DNA of 64,000 bases, taken from the NCBI GenBank assembly GCA_015066635.1, contig SVOA01000007.1, positions 1 through 64,000 on the forward strand, given 5' to 3'. Position 1 is the first letter of the stretch. Each line of letters starts with the position of its first letter. Position numbers and translations under genes: made by a program. The stretch is from Oscillospiraceae bacterium. Lineage in GTDB: Bacteria; Bacillota; Clostridia; Oscillospirales; Acutalibacteraceae. The notes under the pieces were generated by a model. That model searched no databases and had not been told where the DNA came from. It saw nothing but the letters and a program-made list of their open reading frames with translations. Below are positions 15,956 through 25,891 of the stretch, piece after piece.

Positions 15956-17213
15956 TTTTATCTACCTTTTTTATTTCCGCTCCGAGCGAAGCGAGAACCT
16001 TTTCGGGCTCCTCATAGCCCCTGTAAATGTGTTCCGCTCCCGTCACGGTGCTTTTTCCCTGTGCCTTCAGCGCGGCGGTAATAAGGGCAAAGCCGCCTCT
16101 TAAATCCCGCGCCCTGACTCTTGCGCCGCACAGAGTCCGGACACCTTCAATAACGGCAATTCTGCCCTCGGTGTGAATCACGGCTCCCATGCGCACAAGC
16201 TCGCCTGTGTGTTTAAATCTTGATTCAAATATATTCTCTATGACTGCCGACGTTCCGTCCGCAACGCTCAGCGCGGCGGTCATCGGAGCCTGAATATCCG
16301 TAGGAAAGCCGGGGTACGGCATAGTACGGATAATTCGTACTCTTTTAAGTCTTTCCGGAGCGTTTAAAAGCACCGAATTTCTTTCCGTTACAATACTGCA
16401 TCCCATTTCCCGAAGGACGGGAATTACCGCGCCTATATGGGCGGGCTTCAGATTATTCAGTCTGAGGCTTCCTCCCGTAACAGCCGCCGCAAGCAAATAG
16501 GAACAGCCTGCAATACGGTCGGTCATAACCGTATATTCTGCGGAATGCAATTCCTTGACTCCCGTAATATATACCGTGCTCTCCCCTGCGTTTGCGATTC
16601 TCGCTCCGCAAAGATTCAAAAAGTCCGCAAGGTCTTTTATTTCGGGTTCGCGCGCGGCATTGTGAATTACCGTAGTCCCCTGCGTTACGCTCGCAAGCAA
16701 AAGCAGATTTTCGGTTGCACCGACGCTCGGAAAAGGCAGAGTTATATTTGCGGGACGAAGCCCGTTCGGAATACGGAAGCTTAACTTCCCGCATTTTTCC
16801 GTAAGCTCTGCGCCGAGCTGTTCTGCGGCGCTTATGTGTATATCTATCGGTCTGAGTCCTATTTCACAGCCTCCGGGAGCCGAAAGCACGGCTTTGCCCG
16901 TACGCCCGAGTATGGCGCCGAGAAACATTACCGAGGAACGCATCTCGTGCATAAGACTTTCCGATATTTCGCTCGAAGTTACCGTTTCGGAATTAACCGT
17001 TACCGTGTGCCCTTCTCTTTTTACTTTACAGCCGAGTTTTCTGAGTATTTCAAGCGCGGCTTCGACATCCGAAAGATACGGACAGTTATGTATGACGTTC
17101 TCCCCTCGCGCCGTAACCGTTGCGGCAAGAATCGGGAGCACGCTGTTTTTGGAGCCCTGAACGGTCAGCTCTCCCGTCAGCCGTCTCGAGCCCTCTATGA
17201 TTATTTCGCTCAT
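15936..17213 (-). CDS. murA: UDP-N-acetylglucosamine 1-carboxyvinyltransferase
   Basis: Transfers enolpyruvate from PEP to UDP-GlcNAc, the first committed step of peptidoglycan synthesis. 425 residues. Cys116 in APGGCEIGLRPID is the PEP-binding residue targeted by fosfomycin, so sensitivity in principle is expected. QGSKNSVLPIL is the conserved N-terminal motif. Start 17213 is chosen because GAGGTG lies 9 bases before it; an in-frame codon 21 bases upstream lacks a binding site. Located between murG and ftsQ, where Bacillus has murB. Confidence 0.95.
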   Translation of the reverse strand: MSEIIIEGSRRLTGELTVQGSKNSVLPILAATVTARGENVIHNCPYLSDVEAALEILRKLGCKVKREGHTVTVNSETVTSSEISESLMHEMRSSVMFLGAILGRTGKAVLSAPGGCEIGLRPIDIHISAAEQLGAELTEKCGKLSFRIPNGLRPANITLPFPSVGATENLLLLASVTQGTTVIHNAAREPEIKDLADFLNLCGARIANAGESTVYITGVKELHSAEYTVMTDRIAGCSYLLAAAVTGGSLRLNNLKPAHIGAVIPVLREMGCSIVTERNSVLLNAPERLKRVRIIRTMPYPGFPTDIQAPMTAALSVADGTSAVIENIFESRFKHTGELVRMGAVIHTEGRIAVIEGVRTLCGARVRARDLRGGFALITAALKAQGKSTVTGAEHIYRGYEEPEKVLASLGAEIKKVDKNGRKTN

Positions 17214-17282
17214 TTTGAACACCTCGCAAAGCATAAGGCAGAAATATCTGCTTTTTATACTATGCAGGGTGCCGCGTATTTG

Positions 17283-18401
17283 TTAACCGATTAAGTCCTC
17301 TATAACCTCACAGATTTTTTCGGCTGAATTCATTACCGCAATTTTCTTTGCGTTTTCTCCGAAGCGCCTGAGCATCTCGGGGTTGTATGCAAGTTCTTTA
17401 ACGGTTTCGAGAAGTCTGCCGTCATGAAGGTCTTTTTCTTCAATTACCCTTGCCGCGTCGTTATCGACAAGCGTCATCGCATTGTGGTACTGATGATTCT
17501 CGGCAACATTGGGAGACGGTATGAGAATTGACGCTCTGCCCACCGCCTCAATTTCGGACAGTGAGGACGCTCCCGCTCTGCTGATAACAAGGTCGGAAGC
17601 CGCAAGGCAGATGTCCATATCGTCAATGTATTCCCTTACGGTAACATTGGTGCCGACGCCCGTTTTAACGCCGTTCTCACGAAGCTTTGCAGGTACCCAT
17701 GTGCCGTATTTTCCCGTCGAGTGCATAAACACAAGTCTCTTGTCGGAACACAGCTCAGTTATGACCTCAACCATATTTTCGTTGATTGTCTTTGCGCCGA
17801 GACTGCCTCCCATGGAGAGTATCATTATCTGACTCTCTCCCACGCCGAGCTTTGCGCGCGCAAAGTCGCGGTCCGCGTCAAAAATCTCGCGGCGTACGGG
17901 AAGTCCCGTAATAATCGGTTCATTTTTGGGAGCAAGGTATTTTTCCGCCTGTTCCACGGTAAGCATTACTCTGTCAACGTCCTTTGCGAGAGCCTTGTTG
18001 GTAACTCCGGGAAAGGCGTTTTGCTCGTGGATGGCGGTCTTTATGCCCATTTTGTGCGCGGTTCTGACAACGGGTCCGCTGACGTAGCCTCCGAAGCCGA
18101 TAACCGCATCGGGACAAAACTCCCGAAGTATCTTCTTTGTCTCCGAAGTTGACTTCAGAACAAGACCGAGAGTTCTGATATTTTTTATAACGTTTTTAAC
18201 GCTGAGCTTTCGCTGAAAGCCCGCAATATGTATCGTTTTAAATTCGAATCCCGCCTGAGGAACAAGACGTGATTCCATATGCTCCTCGGTGCCGATAAAG
18301 AGAATCTCGGCATCGGGATTTCTGCTTTTAAGACAGCCCGCTGCTGCAAGTGCAGGGTTTATGTGGCCGCCCGTACCGCCTGCGGCAAATACAACTTTCA
18401 T
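17283..18401 (-). CDS. murG: MurG glycosyltransferase
   Basis: Adds GlcNAc from UDP-GlcNAc to lipid I, giving lipid II, at the inner face of the membrane. 372 residues. GGTGGHINPAL at the N terminus is the glycine-rich lipid-binding loop; the second half has the GT-B donor site (SRAGASSLSEIEAVGRASILIPSP). ATG 18401 is chosen over the GTG one codon earlier because GGAGG is spaced best. Between ftsW and murA in the dcw cluster. Confidence 0.96.
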   Translation of the reverse strand: MKVVFAAGGTGGHINPALAAAGCLKSRNPDAEILFIGTEEHMESRLVPQAGFEFKTIHIAGFQRKLSVKNVIKNIRTLGLVLKSTSETKKILREFCPDAVIGFGGYVSGPVVRTAHKMGIKTAIHEQNAFPGVTNKALAKDVDRVMLTVEQAEKYLAPKNEPIITGLPVRREIFDADRDFARAKLGVGESQIMILSMGGSLGAKTINENMVEVITELCSDKRLVFMHSTGKYGTWVPAKLRENGVKTGVGTNVTVREYIDDMDICLAASDLVISRAGASSLSEIEAVGRASILIPSPNVAENHQYHNAMTLVDNDAARVIEEKDLHDGRLLETVKELAYNPEMLRRFGENAKKIAVMNSAEKICEVIEDLIG

Positions 18402-18426
18402 CACTTTTCCTCCGGTTTATAATTCC

Positions 18427-19695
18427 TTATTTTTTAGCAAGTCTTGAATACCGTGAAACTGCCAGCACTATTCCCATTTCGCCGAGCAGCATAACAAGCG
18501 AAGTGCCTCCGTAACTGAAGAAGGGAAGGCTTATTCCCGTATTGGGAATCGTATCGGTAACAACGCCGATATTCAGAGCCGTCTGAAGCCCTACCTGAAA
18601 TGCGATTCCTATGCAGAGGAAGGAACCGAATCTGTCTCTTGAGTGAATTCCTATTTTAATCGCTCTGTAAATAAGATAAACAAAGATGAGCAATATGGCA
18701 GTTGCCCCTACAAAACCAAGCTCCTCGCACACTATTGAAAAAACAAAGTCGTTCTGCGGCTGTGAAACAAACATATGCTTCTGCTTTGAGTTTCCGAGCC
18801 CTACTCCGAAAAGTCCGCCCGAGCCGATGGCATAAAGCGAGTTATTTGTCTGCCAGCGTCCGTCGCCGGGGCTGTATGTCTTGTCAACCCACAGCTTGAT
18901 ACGTTCAGCCGCATACTCGCCGAGTATTTCGGGACGGAATATGACTATTGCTACCGCAATCACGCCTAAAACCACAAGCAGTATAAACCAGTGCTTACGG
19001 AATTCTCCGAGGAACATCATGGCAACGCCGATTCCTAATACAAGCAGCGCGCCCGAAAGGTGATGCTCGGCATAAATAAGTCCTGCCGTAACCGCGATTA
19101 TTGCCGCATAAAAGCACATAAGCGCAAACGAGTCATAAATTCTTATTCTGCCGTTTGTATTCTGCTCGACCTTTTTTGCAAAGGACGATTTATTAAAGCC
19201 CTTGCCTATTATGCGCATATGGTTTTTTTCCATACTGTACGCGCAGAAAATTATTATAGCGAATTTTGCTACCTCCGAAGGCTGGAAGGAAAACGGTCCG
19301 AGCGGTATCCAGCGGTGGAAGTCGCCGAATTTTGCGGGAATTACGCGCGCAACTACCAACAGAAGCCATGTAAGCGCAAGAATCGGCTTTGCAAAAACTC
19401 TTAAATACTGATAATTGATTTTTGAAACCGCAAGCATAGCCGCAACACCGATTACGGCAAAGATTAACTGCCTTTTAAAGAAGTAGGCGCTGTCGCCGTG
19501 TTCTCTGTAATATGCGTAGGTGTAGCTCGCAGAGAAAAGCATAACAAGACCTATGGAAAGTATGACCAGAACCGCCAGGAAGAAGGGCAGGTCAAAGCTT
19601 CCCACTGCCATATACTGTTTAAGCCGTTCCCAGAGTCCGCCCTTTGCGGGTTTTCTCTGCGCCGGTGCTTTTCTCTTAGCCGCAGTATTATCCAT
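18427..19695 (-). CDS. ftsW: Septal peptidoglycan polymerase FtsW (SEDS family)
   Basis: A 422-residue SEDS membrane protein with about ten membrane segments. The N-terminal cytoplasmic tail is basic and Ala/Pro-rich; the conserved core motifs (FQPSEVAKFAII and the C-terminal IPNTGISLPFFSYGGTS) are present. SEDS proteins polymerise glycan strands together with a class B PBP, here most likely the one encoded upstream. It follows mraY with a 29-bp gap; murD, which usually sits between them, is missing. AAGGAG precedes the ATG. Confidence 0.95.
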   Translation of the reverse strand: MDNTAAKRKAPAQRKPAKGGLWERLKQYMAVGSFDLPFFLAVLVILSIGLVMLFSASYTYAYYREHGDSAYFFKRQLIFAVIGVAAMLAVSKINYQYLRVFAKPILALTWLLLVVARVIPAKFGDFHRWIPLGPFSFQPSEVAKFAIIIFCAYSMEKNHMRIIGKGFNKSSFAKKVEQNTNGRIRIYDSFALMCFYAAIIAVTAGLIYAEHHLSGALLVLGIGVAMMFLGEFRKHWFILLVVLGVIAVAIVIFRPEILGEYAAERIKLWVDKTYSPGDGRWQTNNSLYAIGSGGLFGVGLGNSKQKHMFVSQPQNDFVFSIVCEELGFVGATAILLIFVYLIYRAIKIGIHSRDRFGSFLCIGIAFQVGLQTALNIGVVTDTIPNTGISLPFFSYGGTSLVMLLGEMGIVLAVSRYSRLAKK

Positions 19696-19724
19696 TATGC
19701 TTTACTCCTTAATAAGATTTCCGA

Positions 19725-20750
19725 TTATTTCTGACCGAACCAGAACAGCGCAACGCCGACTATACAGCCGATTATGTTGATAAGAGAAAATACGATAACA
19801 ATTTTAACCTCTTTCCATCCGCACATCTCAAAATGATGGTGGATAGGTGCCATCTTGAAAATGCGCTTACCGTGCGTTGCTTTGAAGTATCCTATCTGAA
19901 GCACGTCGGACAGCATTTCGATTACATATATTATACCCAGGAAAAGTATGATTAACGGCGCGTCTATCGCATAAGCGAGTGCTACAACCATTCCGCCGAG
20001 GAACATTGAGCCCGTGTCGCCCATCATTACCTTTGAAGGGTGCCAGTTCCAGATTAAGTATCCCGCGCAGGCTCCTGCAAGGCAGGCGGCGAGAATTCCG
20101 ACTCCGAAAAAGCCCTTGAGTACGGCTATTACAACAAACGCCGCAGCAGCAGTTACGGTTACGCTTGCGCAAAGTCCGTCAACACCGTCTGTAAAGTTAA
20201 CTGCATTTACAGTCAGATAGATTACAGCCATACCGAATATCCAGAAAAACCATTTGAGGTCAACATTGCCGACAAAGGGTATCTGCATAAAAGTATTGCC
20301 GGACATAAACAGCGCGCCGAGATAAGCGAGCATAAGCGCTATCTGCGCTATTGACTTCTGCGTGATGGTAAGTCCGAGATTTCTCTTTTTAACTACCTTG
20401 ATATAGTCGTCGGCAAAGCCGATAAGACCGAAGCCGAGAGCCATTATAATACCTGCAAAAATCTTGACCTTGACGCTGTCTGCCACAAGACTGTCGCCGA
20501 CGAGAAGGTGTCCGCCGAGAAGTCTGTCCGTAATCATAACGCCCGCAAAGGTTACAAGCGAGCTGACAATAAACATAATGCCGCCCATTACGGGTGTGCC
20601 CTGCTTTGACTTGTGCCACGCGGGACCTATGTCAAGTATCGTCTGTCCGAATTTAAGTTTTCTCAGCCACGGTATGAGCACAAAGCCGAGAAGAGCCGCT
20701 ATTGCGAAGCTCAGAACCAATGCAAATATTATACCAACGCTCAGTTTCAT
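19725..20750 (-). CDS. mraY: Phospho-MurNAc-pentapeptide transferase
   Basis: Integral membrane enzyme that joins phospho-MurNAc-pentapeptide to undecaprenyl phosphate, forming lipid I. 341 residues, about ten membrane segments. The active-site aspartates appear in FADDYIK and NFTDGVDGL, and APIHHHFE is the conserved histidine motif. The start overlaps the murF stop by 4 bases (ATGA). Confidence 0.97.
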   Translation of the reverse strand: MKLSVGIIFALVLSFAIAALLGFVLIPWLRKLKFGQTILDIGPAWHKSKQGTPVMGGIMFIVSSLVTFAGVMITDRLLGGHLLVGDSLVADSVKVKIFAGIIMALGFGLIGFADDYIKVVKKRNLGLTITQKSIAQIALMLAYLGALFMSGNTFMQIPFVGNVDLKWFFWIFGMAVIYLTVNAVNFTDGVDGLCASVTVTAAAAFVVIAVLKGFFGVGILAACLAGACAGYLIWNWHPSKVMMGDTGSMFLGGMVVALAYAIDAPLIILFLGIIYVIEMLSDVLQIGYFKATHGKRIFKMAPIHHHFEMCGWKEVKIVIVFSLINIIGCIVGVALFWFGQK

Positions 20751-22111
20751 TTATTATTCCACTCCTTATAGAGCATTTCTATTACTTCCTCAAGCTTCAT
20801 TCCCCTGCTTGCTTTAAAAAGAACAGCATCGCCCTTTTTAAGCGTTTCTTTAAGAGAATTGAAAAGCTCTGCTTTATCTGTAAAGGCTTTTGCTTTTACA
20901 CCTCTGTCTGCGGCTTCACTGCAGATTTTCTGCGCCTCTGTGCCGTAGGTAAAGAGCAAATCGACCTTTTTATCAGCCGCATATATGCCTATCTCTCTGT
21001 GAGCCGTGTCCGAATAGTCGCCTAGTTCAAGCATATCGCCGAGTACGGCAATAGTTCTTTCGGCGCTGACCGACTTGAGTGCGTTTATAGCCGCCCTCTG
21101 AGAATCGGGACTTGCATTATAGCAGTCCTCAATTACCGTAATACCGTTTATTTTCTTTATCCTCTGTCTCATACCCGACGGCTCATATTCGCTGAGCGCC
21201 TCGGCTATCAGAGTCGGCTCGATTCCGAGTTCAAGTCCTGCGGTAAAAGCCGCAAGCGCGTCATAAACGTTATGAATTCCCACAGTCGGAATTGTAACGC
21301 TTTGCTTTTTGCCGTCAAAGAGTACGTCAAATCGGGTTTCGCTTTCTTTTTCCTCTATATTCTCTGCGCGGACATCGGCATTTTTACTGTCTATACCGAA
21401 GCCGACAATTCTGTAATCGTCCCTTTTGACTTCCGAAAGCTTGTCGTTGTCAATATTCAGAATAAGCGGCGAGCCCTTCTTCATACCGTCGAGAATTTCA
21501 AGCTTTGCCTTGAGAATTCCGTCTCTTGAGCCAAGATGCTCAATATGGGAAACGCCGATATTCGTGATGATTCCTATATCGGGAAGCGCCGTTTTTGTCA
21601 GCGCGGAAATCTCCCCGAAAGCGCTCATTCCCATTTCTATAACAGCCGCGTTATGCGTTTCGTCAAGAGTAAACAGCGTGCGCGGAAGTCCTATCTCGTT
21701 GTTGAGATTACCCTGAGTTTTAATCGCGTTGAATTTCTTTGAGACAACGGCGTAGGTCATTTCCTTGGTTGTCGTTTTACCGACGCTGCCCGTAAGTCCG
21801 ATAACGGTAACGGGAAGCGACTTTCTGTAGTTTTTTGCAAGTTCAAGAAAAGCCTTTTTTGTATCCTCAACATAGATTACGGGAATACCGCACTCTACCT
21901 TTTTATGGCATACAACCGCGGCGGCGCCGTTCTTTTCTACGTCGGGAATAAAACCGTGCGCGTCAAACCTCTCTCCGACAATGGCAAAAAACAGAGTCGT
22001 GCCGTTTATCTGTCTTGAATCAATGCTCACGTTGTCGATAAGGATTCCGGCGTCGCCCTCAAGCGTACCGCCGCACCACTCGGCAACCGTTTTTAAATCT
22101 AACGCTTTCAT
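20747..22111 (-). CDS. murF: UDP-MurNAc-tripeptide--D-Ala-D-Ala ligase
   Basis: ATP-dependent ligase that adds D-Ala-D-Ala to the stem peptide. 454 residues in three domains: N-terminal substrate domain, central ATPase with the P-loop GLTGSVGKTTT, and C-terminal Rossmann-like domain. The start directly abuts the murE stop (TAA then ATG), and it overlaps mraY by 4 bases. Confidence 0.95.
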   Translation of the reverse strand: MKALDLKTVAEWCGGTLEGDAGILIDNVSIDSRQINGTTLFFAIVGERFDAHGFIPDVEKNGAAAVVCHKKVECGIPVIYVEDTKKAFLELAKNYRKSLPVTVIGLTGSVGKTTTKEMTYAVVSKKFNAIKTQGNLNNEIGLPRTLFTLDETHNAAVIEMGMSAFGEISALTKTALPDIGIITNIGVSHIEHLGSRDGILKAKLEILDGMKKGSPLILNIDNDKLSEVKRDDYRIVGFGIDSKNADVRAENIEEKESETRFDVLFDGKKQSVTIPTVGIHNVYDALAAFTAGLELGIEPTLIAEALSEYEPSGMRQRIKKINGITVIEDCYNASPDSQRAAINALKSVSAERTIAVLGDMLELGDYSDTAHREIGIYAADKKVDLLFTYGTEAQKICSEAADRGVKAKAFTDKAELFNSLKETLKKGDAVLFKASRGMKLEEVIEMLYKEWNNK

Positions 22112-23548
22112 TTATATTTTGCCTTCCAGTATATCTCTTACCTTTTCTCTCTCGTCATAGTGAATCTTGCCCGTGCCGAGTATCTGATAGGTTTCGTGTC
22201 CCTTGCCCGCAAGCAGAACTATATCTCCCGCTTCGGCAATACTCATTGCGAGTTTGATTGCCTGCGTTCTGTCCTCAACGACGTGCATCTGTGCGGAACA
22301 GTTTTTCATTCCTTCAAGTATATCCTTAATAATCAAAGACGGGTTTTCCGTCCTCGGATTATCGCTCGTTACGACGGCAATATCGGATAAATCGCCTACG
22401 ACCTTGCCCATCTTGGGACGCTTGGTCTTATCTCTGTCTCCGCCGCAGCCGAATACCGTAATGATTCTTCCCTCGGCGTTTTCACGCAATGAGGAAATAA
22501 CATTTTCAAGTCCGTCGGGAGAGTGAGCGTAGTCTATAATCACGGTGTAGTCCGTATCGGTAGGCACTACCTCCACTCTGCCGGGAATACCCTTTGAGTC
22601 GGAAAGAGCCGTGAGAACGCTGTCAAAATCTGCGCCCGTTTCAACCGCACAGGCAGCCGCGCCCAATGAATTATACACGGTAAAATGACCGGGTATCTTA
22701 ACAAACGCTCTGCCTATTCTGTCGCCGTGCAGGAACTCGTATCTGACCGAATCACGGGTACAGCGGATATTCTTTGCAAAGTAGTCGCATTCCGTACTGT
22801 TTACGCCGAAGCGGACAACCCTGCAGTCAAGTCCTTGCGTCATATACTCAGCATAGGGGTCGTCTGCGTTGACTATGGCTGTGTCGCAGATTTCAAAGAG
22901 CTTTTTCTTTGCATTTTTATAATTTTCAAAGGTTTCGTGATAGTCGAGATGGTCCTGCGTAAGGTTGGTAAACATCGCAATACTGAAACGGCATCCGTCA
23001 ACCCTGCCCTGCGCGAGAGCCTGAGAAGAAACCTCCATAATACAGTATTCGCAACCGCTGTCAACCATTTCTCTGAAAAGCGACTGAAGTTCCTTGCTGT
23101 CGGGTGTGGTAAGCGACGAAGTGTATTCCCTGTCGCCCGTAATATTCTTTACTGTACCTATAAGTCCCGATTTTACGGAAAGTCTGTCAAAGATATTCTT
23201 TATAAGGAAGGTTGTCGTGGTTTTTCCGTTTGTGCCCGTAATGCCGATAAGCTTCAGCTTTTCGGCGGGGTTGCCGTAAAAGGCGGCGCATATTCTCGAG
23301 TAGGCGTCTCTTGTATTCTCTGTTACTATCTCGTTGGGAAGCCCGAGCCTTCTCTCGGTAACAACGGCGGCGGCGCCCTTGGAAAGCGCCTCCTCGGCTA
23401 CGCTGTGCCCGTCAAAGCGCGCGCCCTTAATGCACACGAAAACACAGCCGGGAGAAATCTCGCCCGATTTATCGGTTACATCGAGTACCTCGACATCTGT
23501 ATATTCACTTGTGGTTCTGACATTTTCCAAAAGCCGGGACAGTTTCAT
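22112..23548 (-). CDS. murE: UDP-MurNAc-dipeptide--meso-diaminopimelate ligase
   Basis: Adds the third residue of the stem peptide. 478 residues. P-loop GITGTNGKTTT and the motif SDNPRTE are visible; DNPR in MurE marks enzymes that add meso-diaminopimelate rather than lysine, so the cell wall is probably of the mDAP type. GGAG lies upstream of the ATG. Confidence 0.95.
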   Translation of the reverse strand: MKLSRLLENVRTTSEYTDVEVLDVTDKSGEISPGCVFVCIKGARFDGHSVAEEALSKGAAAVVTERRLGLPNEIVTENTRDAYSRICAAFYGNPAEKLKLIGITGTNGKTTTTFLIKNIFDRLSVKSGLIGTVKNITGDREYTSSLTTPDSKELQSLFREMVDSGCEYCIMEVSSQALAQGRVDGCRFSIAMFTNLTQDHLDYHETFENYKNAKKKLFEICDTAIVNADDPYAEYMTQGLDCRVVRFGVNSTECDYFAKNIRCTRDSVRYEFLHGDRIGRAFVKIPGHFTVYNSLGAAACAVETGADFDSVLTALSDSKGIPGRVEVVPTDTDYTVIIDYAHSPDGLENVISSLRENAEGRIITVFGCGGDRDKTKRPKMGKVVGDLSDIAVVTSDNPRTENPSLIIKDILEGMKNCSAQMHVVEDRTQAIKLAMSIAEAGDIVLLAGKGHETYQILGTGKIHYDEREKVRDILEGKI

Positions 23549-23568
23549 AATTTTCTCCGTTTTACTTA

Positions 23569-25791
23569 TCAGTCCTGAACATTGACGGTAGTCTTGAAAT
23601 AGACCGTGATAACGCTTCCGATTTCCGCCTCGGTGCCTGCGTCAATGCTCTGTCTGTATGCGGTAACCTCGCTTGCGTTGGTGGTACCCGCAAACCTTAT
23701 ATTAAAGCCCGAATTAACGGCTGCTTTATTTGCCTGCGACATAGTCATATTTGTAAGGTTGGGAACAACCGCCGTCTGTTTACCCGCGTCTCCGTCGGTA
23801 TAGAGAACGATTACGCCGCCCGAACGTATCTGCGTGCCTGCCGAGGGCGACTGAGAAACAACCTCGCTGCCGTTTCCGACAACCTTTACCGTGTATCCCG
23901 CCGCAAGGCTTCTTGCCTGAGCAACGGTCTTGCCTGCAAGTGAAGGCGTTGTGGACGAAATGTTCTTCATTTCTGAATCCTCATACTGAGGTTCAATGTT
24001 GAGGTAGGTCATAACCTTCTCAAGAATTTCGCCGCCTATGGGAGCGGCAACAACGCCGCCGCCGTGAGCGCCTTCGGGCTCGTCAATGGCTATAAGAATT
24101 GAAATCTTGGGATTATATGCGGGAGCAAAGCCTGCAAAGGAGGCGATATAAGCGCCTTCCTTACCTATTTTTTCACTCGTACCCGTCTTGCCTGCAACGT
24201 GATAGCCCGCAACGTATGCGTTTTTACCCGTGCCCCTTGAAACAACCTGCTCCATCATATCGGCTACGGTTGCCGCGGTCTTTTCCGAAATAACCTGTCT
24301 TTTCGGTACGGGACTTGTCTTGCTGATTACGTTTCCGTCATCATCAACAACGCTGTCAACAATGTAAGGCGTCATCAGCTTACCGCCATTGGCTATCGCG
24401 TTTACCGCTGTTATCATCTGAATAGGCGAAACCTGGAAGGTCTGGCCGAAGGAGCTTGACGAAAGCTCTGCAAGTCCCATTCTCTCAAGAGAGTGGTAAG
24501 TGGAGTTTGCAACGGGCTTTGCCTCTGCGGGCAGGTCAATACCCGTCTTTTCGGTAAGTCCGAAAGCTTCAAAGTATTTATAGAAGTTCTCTTTGCCGAG
24601 CTTCTGTCCTATCGTGATAAAGAAGGGGTTGCAGGAATTCATAAGTCCCTGCGTAAGACTTTCCGTTCCGTGTCCGCCCGCCTTCCAGCATTTCTGATAG
24701 TGGTCGAGAACCTGTATTCCGCCGACGCAGGTATATGTCGTGTCAAGGTTGACAACGTTTTCCTCAAGAGCCGCCGAAACGACTATCGTCTTGAAAACCG
24801 AGCCGGGCTCGTAGGTGTCGGATATAGTTCTGTTTCTCCACTGAGAAATTCTTGCGTTTTTGGTTTCCTCGTTCTTCTGCGCCTCGTCCTCCATCTCGTC
24901 AATTTTGGCGGCGAGAATCTGGTCGGCTATCGAGTAAGGAGCGTTGAGGTCAAAATCGGGTTTGCTCGTCATGGCGAGAATTGCGCCCGTGTCAACGTCC
25001 ATAATAATTCCGTAAGCATACTTTGCGCCCGTGTCCTTGAGCGCACGGTCAAGACTCTGCTCGAGATGGAACTGAATAACCTCGTCAAGAGTCAGCACAA
25101 GATTTGAACCCTGCTGGGCCTCATAGGTCATTTCATACTCGCTGTCCATCTTTTTCTGATAAGCGTTTTTAGCGGTAATGATTCTGCCCGAAACGCCCGT
25201 CAGTTCGCTGTTGTATGACTGCTCAACTCCGCCTATTCCATTGTCGTCGGAGTCAACAAAGCCGATAATGTTGGATGCAAAATCCGAGTAAGGATAGTAT
25301 CTCTTTGTGTCGGGGTCTATCTGAATAATCTCCGAAATCTTCTGCTTTTTATGTTCATTGAGGAAGGCGTCGATAGTTTCCTTGACGTTCTCCTCAACCT
25401 CGCTTTGAATTCTGTAATAATTACTGCCGGCCGCTTTTTTCTCATCAATGGTTGCAGAGAGTTCCTCCGCATCGCGTCCGAACTGCTCGCTGAGAATCTG
25501 AACGACGAGTTTCTGCTGCTCGTCGGTTTTAATTGCCGAGGGGTTGACGTAAACAAGCCATGCCGAAGCGCTCTTTGCGAGGATATTCATATTGGAATCG
25601 TAAATGGTTCCTCTCTCGGCAGAAATCTCGGTGTCGAGAAGCTGACCCTTTTCTGCCTTGAGCTTATACTCCTCGCCCTTAACTATTCCGACGCGGAACA
25701 GAGAACAGATACAGGCAATAAAGCCAAGCAAAAGAATATAGAGCACGACGGTCGCTCGTATGCTCAGATTTTTTGCAGAATTATTATCCAT
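23569..25791 (-). CDS. Class B penicillin-binding protein with PASTA domains (FtsI/SpoVD-like)
   Basis: Divisome transpeptidase of 740 residues. One N-terminal membrane anchor (about 12-34), a dimerisation/pedestal domain, and a transpeptidase with SVFK (Ser331 nucleophile), SCN (386-388) and KTGT (535-538). Two PASTA domains follow (about 610-665 and 672-735), as in SpoVD and PBP2x. It is the only PBP of the cluster, so the septal role is inferred; a sporulation role cannot be excluded. AGGAGA precedes the ATG. An intercistronic hairpin separates it from ftsL. Confidence 0.93.
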   Translation of the reverse strand: MDNNSAKNLSIRATVVLYILLLGFIACICSLFRVGIVKGEEYKLKAEKGQLLDTEISAERGTIYDSNMNILAKSASAWLVYVNPSAIKTDEQQKLVVQILSEQFGRDAEELSATIDEKKAAGSNYYRIQSEVEENVKETIDAFLNEHKKQKISEIIQIDPDTKRYYPYSDFASNIIGFVDSDDNGIGGVEQSYNSELTGVSGRIITAKNAYQKKMDSEYEMTYEAQQGSNLVLTLDEVIQFHLEQSLDRALKDTGAKYAYGIIMDVDTGAILAMTSKPDFDLNAPYSIADQILAAKIDEMEDEAQKNEETKNARISQWRNRTISDTYEPGSVFKTIVVSAALEENVVNLDTTYTCVGGIQVLDHYQKCWKAGGHGTESLTQGLMNSCNPFFITIGQKLGKENFYKYFEAFGLTEKTGIDLPAEAKPVANSTYHSLERMGLAELSSSSFGQTFQVSPIQMITAVNAIANGGKLMTPYIVDSVVDDDGNVISKTSPVPKRQVISEKTAATVADMMEQVVSRGTGKNAYVAGYHVAGKTGTSEKIGKEGAYIASFAGFAPAYNPKISILIAIDEPEGAHGGGVVAAPIGGEILEKVMTYLNIEPQYEDSEMKNISSTTPSLAGKTVAQARSLAAGYTVKVVGNGSEVVSQSPSAGTQIRSGGVIVLYTDGDAGKQTAVVPNLTNMTMSQANKAAVNSGFNIRFAGTTNASEVTAYRQSIDAGTEAEIGSVITVYFKTTVNVQD

Positions 25792-25843
25792 TTTGCCTGT
25801 CTCCTTTTACCGAAATTCACAAAAAAAGCTCATATAAGATACA

Positions 25844-25880
25844 ACAACGAGAGTTAAGACATTTACTTAACCCTCGTTGT
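25844..25880 (-). other. Intercistronic hairpin between ftsL and the PBP gene
   Basis: A 14-bp stem with one mismatch (25844-25858 with 25866-25880) and a 7-base loop. No T-run follows in the transcript, so it is more likely an mRNA stability or processing element than a terminator. Confidence 0.55.
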
Positions 25881-25891
25881 ATATTATTTAA

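Noticed and set aside
22685..23578. Plus-strand open frame of 297 codons
   Set aside because: Antisense to murE; no ribosome binding site and no recognisable domain.
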